Shown: positions 1-8,687 of the stretch, in pieces
Position numbering within the stretch: the first letter of the stretch is position 1
How the letters are laid out: the number at the start of each line of letters is the position of its first letter
Assembly (NCBI GenBank): GCA_001898165.1
Contig: MKTD01000033.1
Location: 1 to 64,000 of the forward strand
Source: Bacteroidia bacterium 43-41
Lineage (GTDB): Bacteria; Bacteroidota; Bacteroidia; Bacteroidales; Dysgonomonadaceae
DNA length: 64,000 nt
Direction: 5' to 3'
The notes under the pieces: model-generated
Seen by the model: only the letters and a program-made list of their open reading frames with translations
Told to the model about the DNA's origin: nothing
Database searches by the model: none
Position numbers and translations under genes: made by a program

Positions 1-58
1 CATGATTGTTGCAATTTTTGTTGTATCATTGTTGCAAAAAATGTTGTATTCTTATTTG

Positions 59-748
59 CTAAAACTGCTGTACTTCTGAATGCTGTTTACAACAACGTTC
101 ATTGATGGGAATAATGGGTTCATGAACCAGTAAAAACTTAAATTTTGCATCCGAAGAGGAGAGGTTCTTCTCCAGAACCGCCAGAAGATCTTCTCTTTTA
201 TCCCAGGGGTCAAAAGCTACAAACAGGTTTTCACCTATCCGATGAGCATAGTTTGCCGAAGTAATATCATTCCTGTCCAATTGTTTCCGGAACATGGAAA
301 CATAGTGCTTGTTGAACGCTTCAACAGCTCCCGGGCCGGTGATGTCATGATTGCCCTTGGTGATAATCCAGGGAATAGGCATATTGACTGCTTCCACACC
401 TTTTACCACCCCCCTGGCCATCTGGTCGGCTTTTTCAATACTGCCGGCAAGGCCCTCGGAAATATCCCCAAGCTGTACTACCGCTTTCACTTTTGAGTTA
501 CTATTTACGGCTACCTGCCGGAGATGTTTACTGAAGGCAGGCCATATCTCTTCCGTAATTCTCGTGTACTCTTTCACCTGTCTTACATCATCGGGTTTAG
601 TACTTAACCACTCCATATCATGATCTTGCATACGATCATAATGGATGTCGCCCAGCACAATGAAACTTTGCTCCTGGGCATTTAATGTAGCCTCATGTAA
701 TGCAAAAAAGATAAATGAGTAAATGATGACTATTGATAATCTGTTCAT
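59..748 (-). CDS. Secreted metallophosphoesterase, C-terminus apparently truncated
   Basis: A calcineurin-type metallophosphoesterase that should hydrolyse phosphate esters in the periplasm or at the surface. The start at 748 is preferred over the upstream one at 808 because it opens directly with a signal peptide (hydrophobic residues 5-17, cleavage near residue 24) and avoids overlap with the GH92 gene. Metal-ligand motifs are visible: GDIHY (33-37), GDIS (about 92), GNHD (about 130) and VHEP near the end. The family normally continues past the VHEP histidine to a GHxH motif, but here the frame stops at TAG (59-61) after 229 residues. The DNA beyond the stop is open in another frame for the rest of the window, so a frameshift at the T-run just before the stop, or a genuine truncation, are both possible. 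It is the last visible gene of the susC operon. Family assignment is sure; completeness is not. Confidence 0.75.
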   Translation of the reverse strand: MNRLSIVIIYSFIFFALHEATLNAQEQSFIVLGDIHYDRMQDHDMEWLSTKPDDVRQVKEYTRITEEIWPAFSKHLRQVAVNSNSKVKAVVQLGDISEGLAGSIEKADQMARGVVKGVEAVNMPIPWIITKGNHDITGPGAVEAFNKHYVSMFRKQLDRNDITSANYAHRIGENLFVAFDPWDKREDLLAVLEKNLSSSDAKFKFLLVHEPIIPINERCCKQHSEVQQF

Positions 749-767
749 GCAATTCAAAAAACTTTTT

Positions 768-3047
768 TTATTTGACTCCTTCCGACGGAGGAGCATCTTC
801 GGGTGCACTCCCCCATTCTTTATTAGCTTTATCGCCCATCACAAGTTCCAAAGTACCCCCATCTTTAATGTCATCGTGACTGAACCACGGTTTGTTCCAC
901 TCTTTACCGTTGAGGCGGACCGACTGGATATATTTATTTTCAGGGCCATTATTTCCGGCTACGATGCGGAAGGTTTTCCCATTGCCCATACGTACGGTGA
1001 CCTCATCGAAAAAGGGACTGCCTATGTTATAGGTAGGACTGCCGGGTGTGACGGGATAAAATCCCATCTGCGAGAAAACCACGAATGCCGACATGCCTCC
1101 TCCGTCTTCATCGCCGGGAATACCCATCAGGTCGTTCCTGAACCACTCCGATACAAGTTTGCGGATACGCTTCTGCGTTTTCCAGGGGGCTCCGGCATAG
1201 TTGTAGAGATAGGGAATGTGAAAGGACGGTTCGTTGGCCATAGAAAACTGCCCCACATTTCCCGTATGATCGGGTAGCTGAGCATAGAACTCATACTTGC
1301 TCTTCCCTAACGGCTCACGGAACGTCTGATCCAGATTACGTATAAAATTCTCGCGGCCTCCCATAAGGTGAATCAGGTCGGCTACATTATGAGGCACATC
1401 CCACCGATATATCCATGCATTGTTCTCCCCGTAGTACTCTCTGGCTCCCATCCCGCCGGAAAACTTATAATCGAACGGATTAATGAAATTTCCTTCTTTA
1501 TCCTTGGGATGGAAGAAGTTTGTTTCAGGATTGAAAAGATGACGGTAGTTATAGGATTTCTGCAGAAACAGCTCATAATCGTCTGTTTTCCCCAGTTCCT
1601 TAGCTAATTGCGCCAGACACCACTCATCGTAAGCAGTACCAAGAGTTACGGCTACAGGCTGGCGCTTTTCCCATGAATGAACTTCGGGGATAGTCTCCTT
1701 CTCACCTTCCCTGAGTGCCGGAATGTAACCATGTTCCTGGTAGAACCGATCGAGTTCGCCAGCCGGTTTTGCCGACCATGGAGCCAGCGTCTTTTCTACC
1801 AACGCATTACGCATGGCAGTATATTTTCTCTCCAGGTCGATCCCCTCCAACCCTTTTCGGCAGGCATCAAGTACAGTGGCAATACCGTGGTTGGAATTCA
1901 TGCGGCGACTATCCCCTGTAATCTCAGGAAAAGTAGGCCACCAAAAGTTGGGCATCTGTTCTGACATTCTTAAAAAAGAATGCAGGATATCGACCTCCAT
2001 AGCGGGTTCGATCATCACGCGAAGAGGATGTGTTGCACGGTAAGTATCCCATATCCAATCGTCGGTATAGAAAGGTGTTCCGTTGTCATTGTGGACCATA
2101 CCGTCAAAAGCGCTGAAATAGCGCCCCCCTTCGGAAATACAGACGGGACGCTCATAAGTACGGTAAAGAGAGGTATAGAAAACCTTCCTGTTTTCTTCCG
2201 TCCCACCCTTAACACTGATCTTACCCAGCGTTTCGTTCCAGAGCTTCCGCCCTTCTTCAGCTATATCATCTACATCAAAGTCGTTTATCTCTCTTTGCAG
2301 ATTCTGTTTTGCCTGCTCTTCATCTATAAACGAAATGCCGTAGCGAAGATTTAGTTTTTCCGTTTCTTTTGAGAAATGGAGTACCAGATTGGCATTTTTT
2401 CCTGATGCCTCGTGCGTATCCAACTGACGGCCATCCTGAAGGGAACTAACCTTCTGCGGTTCAACTTCAGTTTCCAGATAGAGATAGACTCTGGTGTTGT
2501 TGACCAGCTGCTGGTAACCCGACACGGCGGCGCCATTCCATCTCAGGACACCGTCGCGGGAATTTAGTACCAAAAAAGTATTACCATTACCGCTACCACT
2601 GAAACCAAGGGAATAAACCCCCGATTGATGCGAAAGAGCATATCTCACATCTATACCATAGTCGTCGAGATATACCGAGTAACTGTAAGGAGTGATCTTT
2701 TCGTTATCGTAACTATATTGTACGACAGGTTGCAAACCTTCCATATCTCCACGGTAAGGACTTAAATTGAAAGCAGAGCTGCCGCGGTGGCTGGTTACCA
2801 CAACAGGCAAGCCGGACAAACGATCTCCGGTGTAATCATTTCGTTCGGGATAAACCCGCAACATACTGTTGGGCAAATGCACCGTAGGATAAGCAGGCAC
2901 CAGGAGGTGACTGATATTACCCATATAGGGATTAACGTAATCTACAGGATCGCTCGCGGTTACGCTTTGCGGTTGCTTACATCCTGTAAGACAAAATCCT
3001 GCAAGAAAAAAGAGGAACCCTGAAAATAAATTGATTGATTGTCTCAT
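768..3047 (-). CDS. GH92 exo-acting alpha-mannosidase, lipoprotein
   Basis: Glycoside hydrolase family 92, calcium-dependent exo-alpha-mannosidases that trim yeast mannan or N-glycans. The start at 3047 gives a lipoprotein signal peptide ending LTGC; the longer upstream start adds 16 residues ahead of it. The 759-residue length is normal for the family. Family blocks are clear: DDWIWDTYRATHP near residue 327, NEPSFHIPYLYNYAG near 602, and GDEDGGGMSAFVVFS near 649, which carries the acidic residues expected at the active site. It sits 119 bp downstream of the GH71/99-like gene and is followed by the metallophosphoesterase, all in the direction of susC. The linkage specificity cannot be read from sequence. 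Confidence 0.93.
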   Translation of the reverse strand: MRQSINLFSGFLFFLAGFCLTGCKQPQSVTASDPVDYVNPYMGNISHLLVPAYPTVHLPNSMLRVYPERNDYTGDRLSGLPVVVTSHRGSSAFNLSPYRGDMEGLQPVVQYSYDNEKITPYSYSVYLDDYGIDVRYALSHQSGVYSLGFSGSGNGNTFLVLNSRDGVLRWNGAAVSGYQQLVNNTRVYLYLETEVEPQKVSSLQDGRQLDTHEASGKNANLVLHFSKETEKLNLRYGISFIDEEQAKQNLQREINDFDVDDIAEEGRKLWNETLGKISVKGGTEENRKVFYTSLYRTYERPVCISEGGRYFSAFDGMVHNDNGTPFYTDDWIWDTYRATHPLRVMIEPAMEVDILHSFLRMSEQMPNFWWPTFPEITGDSRRMNSNHGIATVLDACRKGLEGIDLERKYTAMRNALVEKTLAPWSAKPAGELDRFYQEHGYIPALREGEKETIPEVHSWEKRQPVAVTLGTAYDEWCLAQLAKELGKTDDYELFLQKSYNYRHLFNPETNFFHPKDKEGNFINPFDYKFSGGMGAREYYGENNAWIYRWDVPHNVADLIHLMGGRENFIRNLDQTFREPLGKSKYEFYAQLPDHTGNVGQFSMANEPSFHIPYLYNYAGAPWKTQKRIRKLVSEWFRNDLMGIPGDEDGGGMSAFVVFSQMGFYPVTPGSPTYNIGSPFFDEVTVRMGNGKTFRIVAGNNGPENKYIQSVRLNGKEWNKPWFSHDDIKDGGTLELVMGDKANKEWGSAPEDAPPSEGVK

Positions 3048-3166
3048 ATAATAATTTAATGATTTATTTTTTACTACATAACCTGCAAAAGCCAATTGCT
3101 TTTATACGACCGATGTCCTCCGTAATCCGGAACCTCCACTTCGCCTTTGATATGCCGTTTTATCTT

Positions 3167-4495
3167 TTAATTGTTATTTGACGGCAACCTCGCAGGTTTT
3201 ATATCTGTATAACCATTCCCCCCTTTGATCCATCGTGCTGCCTGTCCCGAAAGCCACAGATAATAATCGGATTCCAGATCATCTTCTATTCCTACAAATT
3301 TACGGTTCCCGTTCAATGGCACCTCACTATTTCTCAAACACTTAAACAAAGCAGTTCCTTCATCAATCTCATCAAACATGGCAAGGTATAGCGACTGAGC
3401 CCCTGATAATTTAGCTCCGGCAACCTGTTTCCAGAAAAACTCTCCCTTCTCCCGGGGTATTGAGTTGTACTGAACGGAGTCGTTTTTTAAGTTTCCCCAG
3501 CTGAATCCGGGAAAAACAAGCGGAACATAATCAATATTATTCTCTTTACACCACCTGATATCCCCGGCAAGTACCGCACCGGCTTTCTCCCGATAACTGC
3601 CTGAATCATATCGACCTACAGCCCACGGCATTATAATATCGGCCTCTTTAATCAGGGTATGTAACAATGGATTATTTTCCGTGTCATTACTCAATGTACG
3701 CCAGTAATAGGGCACGCCAAGCATTAATGAGAACTTATCCCCGGATTGATTTAATGTCCCAACCAGTTGTTGAACATCGGAGAGCGAATATTTCCGACCA
3801 TCATTGAAACCAACTCCCCAAATAGCAAGCAATGGCCGTTTATGATGCCTTAGATAAGTAGGATTACTTCTACTATTAAACAAATCAAACTTTACCTGCA
3901 GCTCCGCCCAATCATCTGCTATAACTGCCAAATCAACTGAAGCACATCCACTTAAATCATACATGATACAGATAGCCCTTTCGTACTTGGCTGCCGCCTT
4001 CAAAGCGCTCTCCAACACTTTGTTGAAATGATTCTTTCCTCCCGGATCTTTTATTTCAACTACAAACCGTTGCATGAAAACCCCATCAATTCCATAATCT
4101 TTCATCCACTTAAAATGCAGGTCCACACTCTCTTCATCGTATGAACTATAGACATAGGCCGGAGTTCCGTCCGAATGCTTAAACTTTGTCTCATATATCC
4201 GGCTATAGTCACTCACATCGGGCCAAAAATCAACGGATGTGGTTTCGGGTTTAAACTGTCCACTCTTCTGATAGTGATGCCAGCCTCTGCCTGCTCCGTC
4301 TTCCTCTGCAGTGAACCAACCCTGATAGCCGGCCATCACCAATCCATTGTATGAAGTGTAGATACTCCCCGTATCGTCATAAGCGGTATTTTGCTTTGCC
4401 AGACTGTTTGTCTTATCTTCTTTTATCCTGAAAAATAAAATAAAGACCAATATGAGTACGAATAAAATAATAATCAGCTTAACTGTCTTTCCCAT
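3167..4495 (-). CDS. GH71/GH99-like glycoside hydrolase, membrane-anchored
   Basis: A 442-residue protein with an N-terminal hydrophobic helix (about residues 5-22) that would tether it to a membrane, followed by a TIM-barrel-like domain of the GH71/GH99 superfamily. The conserved opening block is MAGYQGW (near residue 54), and the block FDEIDEG (near 373) places two glutamates three residues apart, as in the WNEWxEG motif that carries the catalytic pair of GH99 endo-alpha-mannosidases. The opening block differs from that of true GH99 proteins, so I place it in the GH99/GH71-like group rather than GH99 itself. It lies 6 bp from the alkaline phosphatase gene and 119 bp from the GH92 gene, which supports a role in mannan breakdown. 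No lipobox is seen. Confidence 0.8.
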   Translation of the reverse strand: MGKTVKLIIILFVLILVFILFFRIKEDKTNSLAKQNTAYDDTGSIYTSYNGLVMAGYQGWFTAEEDGAGRGWHHYQKSGQFKPETTSVDFWPDVSDYSRIYETKFKHSDGTPAYVYSSYDEESVDLHFKWMKDYGIDGVFMQRFVVEIKDPGGKNHFNKVLESALKAAAKYERAICIMYDLSGCASVDLAVIADDWAELQVKFDLFNSRSNPTYLRHHKRPLLAIWGVGFNDGRKYSLSDVQQLVGTLNQSGDKFSLMLGVPYYWRTLSNDTENNPLLHTLIKEADIIMPWAVGRYDSGSYREKAGAVLAGDIRWCKENNIDYVPLVFPGFSWGNLKNDSVQYNSIPREKGEFFWKQVAGAKLSGAQSLYLAMFDEIDEGTALFKCLRNSEVPLNGNRKFVGIEDDLESDYYLWLSGQAARWIKGGNGYTDIKPARLPSNNN

Positions 4496-4501
4496 GATGT
4501 T

Positions 4502-5602
4502 TTATTTATTTTTCAGATTTAAAGAAAAAATAAATCGTTCCTTAAAATCAGTATTATCAAAAAAACCTGAGAAAATTTCACTCCCTGGACCATAGGAATA
4601 TACAGGCAGCATTACACCTGTATGACCTTTAGTGGAAAAGTTTACTTTTACTTCCCCCGTTTCATAATTCCCCTTTAACACGGTAACACCACCCGTCTCA
4701 TGATCTCCCGTAACAACGACTAATGTTTCACCATTCTCCCGGGCAAAATCAAGAGCGACGCCAATCGCTTTATCAAAATCGAGCATTTCTGCTAAAAACT
4801 GCTCCTGATCATTATTATGACACGCCGGATCAATCTGAGACCCTTCCACCATCAGAAAAAAACCTTTATCATTGTCTTTATTCAAACTATAAAGCGCCAT
4901 TTCTACAGCTACAGGTAGAAAATCCCCTCTTCCATTGATTTTAAAGGGCATATGTGAATTGGCTGTTAAAGCTAAAACTTTATCCCGGGAACTATTTATT
5001 TGCGATACATCTTCAAAAAAATCATACCCTTGTTTTTTCATTTTTTCCACAAGATTAAGCTTATCTGCTCTGTCGGTAAAATGTTTCAATCCTCCTCCAA
5101 TAATAATATTTATTCCGGAATTTGAAATATCCGCAGCTATCTCTTCATACATATTACGGTCGGGCTGGTGAGCTATAAAGGCTGCCGGCGTAGCATGAGT
5201 AATCGTATTTGTAGCAATAAGTCCCGTTTTAAAGCCCTGCTTAATTAAAACTTCTATAATTGATTCCGTAAAGGCGCCATCCGGATTTATCCCTACAACA
5301 CCATTCCTGGCTTTTTCACCGGAAGCTAAGGCCGTTGCAGAAGCGGCAGAATCTGTAATGTAATTGTCGGATGATTCGGTTTCCTGTAATCCTATTACCG
5401 GAAACTGCTGGAGATTCAGTTTTTTCTGTGACACCGTCATTGCAGCATGAACATGACTCAACCCCATTCCATCACCTATCATGAAGATTACATTTTTAGG
5501 GGAGGTTCTAATCTCTTTTTCTATGTTTTGACAAAATATTGAGTTTGAAAAACACAATAGAATCAAAAATATATATAATCTTAAATGATTCACTTTTTTC
5601 AT
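4502..5602 (-). CDS. Alkaline phosphatase family protein
   Basis: A secreted alkaline phosphatase of the PhoA superfamily, 366 residues, shorter than E. coli PhoA. The start at 5602 is chosen because it begins a signal peptide (hydrophobic residues 8-20, cleavage after SIFC-Q); the longer frame to 5683 adds 27 residues with no signal character and runs into the upstream gene. The nucleophile motif TDSAASATALASG (near residue 83), the metal-binding IGDGMG (near 40), GDHETGG (near 299) and KGHTG (near 326) are intact, so it is expected to be active. Its place inside a polysaccharide utilisation locus suggests removal of phosphate from the glycan or its fragments; that is inference. The next gene starts 6 bp downstream. 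Confidence 0.92.
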   Translation of the reverse strand: MKKVNHLRLYIFLILLCFSNSIFCQNIEKEIRTSPKNVIFMIGDGMGLSHVHAAMTVSQKKLNLQQFPVIGLQETESSDNYITDSAASATALASGEKARNGVVGINPDGAFTESIIEVLIKQGFKTGLIATNTITHATPAAFIAHQPDRNMYEEIAADISNSGINIIIGGGLKHFTDRADKLNLVEKMKKQGYDFFEDVSQINSSRDKVLALTANSHMPFKINGRGDFLPVAVEMALYSLNKDNDKGFFLMVEGSQIDPACHNNDQEQFLAEMLDFDKAIGVALDFARENGETLVVVTGDHETGGVTVLKGNYETGEVKVNFSTKGHTGVMLPVYSYGPGSEIFSGFFDNTDFKERFIFSLNLKNK

Positions 5603-5633
5603 TGTTATTAAATTCTTGTTTGTTTTAAGACGA

Positions 5634-6785
5634 CTATTTAACTTTAAATTGATTCCTGATGATATCCAAATACGTTTCTCCATATTCCTCAGCCGGTTCT
5701 ATTTGCAAATCATACCTCCAAACATTCCATGACTCAATTATAACAATTCTGTTCTTATCTGCATTACTTTTCCCTACATTACAATATTTTTCAAAAAATG
5801 AAGGATCTTTTTCGAAATATGGATTATAATAAGGACTTATTGCATTTCCGCTATTTAGATTAGAATTGTATGATGGCCCAATATTTGGAATGTATTGAAT
5901 ACCCCAATCATTAAACATTTTTTTTGAATATTTCCAGTTCTGATCAGTTACTTGATGAAATTGATATAAACGGGTTAGATCATTTGTTGCAATACCTAAA
6001 AAGTTATCGTGATATATTGCATCTACAGCATTATGTAATCTATGTTCATACCTTTGTGGAGGCGACCATTTTTCTTGTTGCCCAACTAAGAATATTTCTT
6101 TACCTTGGGACTTTAATTTTTCTTTTACAAGTCGAGTTACCTCCGAATTATTCTTCGCCCACAATCTATAGGCGTTTTTTAAAAAAATCAAGCTCTTATT
6201 ATCAACTTTCATATAATTTGGATGATCAAAATACAAAGCCATATAATCTGTATAATCTTTAATATAATTATTCAGGGCGTTCGTTTTATATTCGATTATC
6301 ATACTGCTGTCATTAGGTGAAGGCACGGTTGAACCTAACCCTAACCCCCCATAATCATACGCGAAAGCTATCTTTATATCTTTTAAATTGGGAGAGGAAA
6401 AAATTCTATTGATATAGGCCGTATCGGATCGGAAACTTGAGGCTGCCGTTGATCCTGACCGGATATTTAATATAACAAAGTCAATTTTTGCTTTATTCAT
6501 CCATTCCAAGTGAGTATCAACAACTAAGCCACTACTAATCGACGAGTTATTAAGAATATTCTTATATTCCCCTAAAATTGGTGTTTTCCCAAACATATCT
6601 TTATACCTTTTGTCTCCATATGAAGATACTGAATATTCATAAAAAACACCTACCAGATAATCACGGTCCACGGGTACTTCCTGTATTTCATAATTCAAGA
6701 AATGATCCTTAATATAAAACTGCTCTTCACTTTTTGTACAGGACAAACAAAAGAGTATTAGTAATAAAAATACAGTATATTTCAT
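5634..6785 (-). CDS. GH99-like surface lipoprotein with altered catalytic motif
   Basis: A 383-residue lipoprotein: the start at 6785 opens a signal peptide with lipobox LSC at residue 16; the 52 residues upstream of it are not signal-like. The rest resembles the GH99/WbsX-type TIM barrel, with an early block HLEWMNKAKIDFVILN and a late block SWNVWRYDLQIEP (near residue 353). In active relatives that late block reads WNEWxEG with two catalytic glutamates; here both positions are replaced (V and Y). The gene follows susD directly, the slot usually taken by a surface glycan-binding lipoprotein, so it may bind rather than cut. An enzyme with a different mechanism is also possible. Confidence 0.65.
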   Translation of the reverse strand: MKYTVFLLLILFCLSCTKSEEQFYIKDHFLNYEIQEVPVDRDYLVGVFYEYSVSSYGDKRYKDMFGKTPILGEYKNILNNSSISSGLVVDTHLEWMNKAKIDFVILNIRSGSTAASSFRSDTAYINRIFSSPNLKDIKIAFAYDYGGLGLGSTVPSPNDSSMIIEYKTNALNNYIKDYTDYMALYFDHPNYMKVDNKSLIFLKNAYRLWAKNNSEVTRLVKEKLKSQGKEIFLVGQQEKWSPPQRYEHRLHNAVDAIYHDNFLGIATNDLTRLYQFHQVTDQNWKYSKKMFNDWGIQYIPNIGPSYNSNLNSGNAISPYYNPYFEKDPSFFEKYCNVGKSNADKNRIVIIESWNVWRYDLQIEPAEEYGETYLDIIRNQFKVK

Positions 6786-6894
6786 ATGACTAAAAGTATT
6801 TATTTTCAAAGATATCGTATGGAATCTGCCTCTAATATTGCAATTGTATATAAATGGGTTGCATGCTCGTTTCATAATTAATAAAATTTTAGAT

Positions 6895-8673
6895 TCATTG
6901 TTCAATAAAATATGTTTCATTTTCAACCAAACCTGCTTCAATTAAATCCAATTCAGTTTCTCCATACCATTTAATCCAGGCACGATTATTAATTCTCAAA
7001 TTTACTACCCTCCACTCATCATATGTTTTACGATTATATTCTCTCGAAAGGTTAAGGTAGGTTGAAAGAAAATCAAAACCTCCATTTAGGTTTTTAACAG
7101 CTTCTTTGTAAGCTTTATTGTTGTAAGTTATTTCAGAATTGGGATATTGTAATCTCTCCGGCATATTAGCAATTCGAGTACCGGCACCGGCCGCATCGGT
7201 TGATGGGGCAAAATGCGGTAATAATTCAATCTTACGTGTCCTTCTAATATAACAGTATGCGTCATGAGATCCATAAAAAATACCGGCTAGCCACCTCTGT
7301 ACTATTATTTTATGTAGAGGATCATTTGGAATATTGGAATTAATTAACATTCTGTGATCAGGCAACGCATCTGCTTTATCTGTATTCCATTTAATGCCCG
7401 GCTGATTCAAATAATTATCTGCCTGATTAATAGCCAGTCCGAAGTAGTCAAATGAAGCACGTACACCATCGTAATAATATTGTTCTACTGTTTTTTGGCC
7501 ACCCCAATTCAATAGTTTTGCTTCTGCTTGCATAAAACAGATGTCTGCGTACCAAATTAAATTCTGTGTGGCACTTTCTCTCAAGTAATCTTTCTTTAAA
7601 TAAGAATACTGAGTTGGATTCATCGATCGATATGGGTCTGCCACTTCCTCAACATAGCCATCGTTTTCCCCCAAATCTGCTTTCTGTGTCGTTTTCTCTT
7701 TACCGTTATAAGGAACTTGATAGCGATAGAGCTTTTTTTCCGTATATGTCCGGTCAGTGTACAAAGAGTCAAAAACCAAAAACTGTCCTTCTGTTTTATT
7801 AAAAATAGCTCCCATTCTTGGATCTCCATATGATCTGTAATACAAAAACATTACATGTGAAAGAGCCGGCAAATCTTTGTTACTATTGAGCAAATAAGTA
7901 TTGTAATAATATGAATATTCCGATGTATTCGTTCCTCCCCATTTAAATTTAATATTTTCTTGATTTGACTTAATAAGCAGATCTTGAAAATTATTCATAA
8001 CATCTTTTCCGTGCATTTCTGCTTCATGAGGTATTGCATTTTGGGTTTCCAATGCAATTTTCAATCGTAAGGCCACCGCTAACTGTTTCCATTTATTTAT
8101 ATCCGAATCTTCAAACAATATGTCAGGAATAAGTTTGTCAGCCTCTGTGTCAAGCTCTTCAGAAGCAATTTTTAAAACATCCAGAATACTCTTATAGATA
8201 TCGTTCTCTTTGTCAAACGGAATTTCAATTAAATCATCTCTTCCTGCATATGTATATGGGACTCCTCCAAATGTCGTTGTAAAAATATAAAACATATAGG
8301 ACTCCCAAATCTTGGCAATTTGAACCCGATTCTTATACTGTTCGTTTTCACCATATTTCTTTTGAATTTGACGCAACAATGATATCGTTTCATAAAACTG
8401 CCTCCACCATGAATTTATTGAAGAATAGCTTGCCCCATAAGATGCAGTACTTCCCATCCCAGATACCGTAAGATGATGTGAATATTGCCAATATACGTTC
8501 GCGTTCAATTCTGATAGTAAATTCATTGAGCTTTTTACAACAGACGACATCAGATATTCTGGTTCAACGTTTGTAAACTCATGTTTATCAACATTGATAT
8601 TCTCAAAGTCGTCTGTACATCTTACAAACACCAGCATTATCACTATTAAACCAATTAAGTATATTTTTTTCAT
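6895..8673 (-). CDS. SusD/RagB-like outer-membrane lipoprotein
   Basis: A 592-residue nutrient-binding lipoprotein of the SusD-like group 2 family. The signal peptide ends in a lipobox VRC at residue 19, followed by TDDF. The N-terminal block FENINVDKHEFTNVEPEYLM is typical of this subgroup, as are the helical TPR-like region and the late block VQRWLAGIFYGS. SusD proteins sit on the extracellular face and form a lid on the SusC channel. The gene lies 14 bp downstream of susC, and the GH99-like lipoprotein follows after 109 bp, so the three are probably co-transcribed. Confidence 0.95.
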   Translation of the reverse strand: MKKIYLIGLIVIMLVFVRCTDDFENINVDKHEFTNVEPEYLMSSVVKSSMNLLSELNANVYWQYSHHLTVSGMGSTASYGASYSSINSWWRQFYETISLLRQIQKKYGENEQYKNRVQIAKIWESYMFYIFTTTFGGVPYTYAGRDDLIEIPFDKENDIYKSILDVLKIASEELDTEADKLIPDILFEDSDINKWKQLAVALRLKIALETQNAIPHEAEMHGKDVMNNFQDLLIKSNQENIKFKWGGTNTSEYSYYYNTYLLNSNKDLPALSHVMFLYYRSYGDPRMGAIFNKTEGQFLVFDSLYTDRTYTEKKLYRYQVPYNGKEKTTQKADLGENDGYVEEVADPYRSMNPTQYSYLKKDYLRESATQNLIWYADICFMQAEAKLLNWGGQKTVEQYYYDGVRASFDYFGLAINQADNYLNQPGIKWNTDKADALPDHRMLINSNIPNDPLHKIIVQRWLAGIFYGSHDAYCYIRRTRKIELLPHFAPSTDAAGAGTRIANMPERLQYPNSEITYNNKAYKEAVKNLNGGFDFLSTYLNLSREYNRKTYDEWRVVNLRINNRAWIKWYGETELDLIEAGLVENETYFIEQ

Positions 8674-8687
8674 TGTTGTTATTAATT

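Noticed and set aside
3167-4495. Calling this protein a true GH99 endo-alpha-mannosidase
   Set aside because: The N-terminal block differs from true GH99 proteins; only the E-x-x-E pair is shared, so a broader GH71/GH99-like label is safer.
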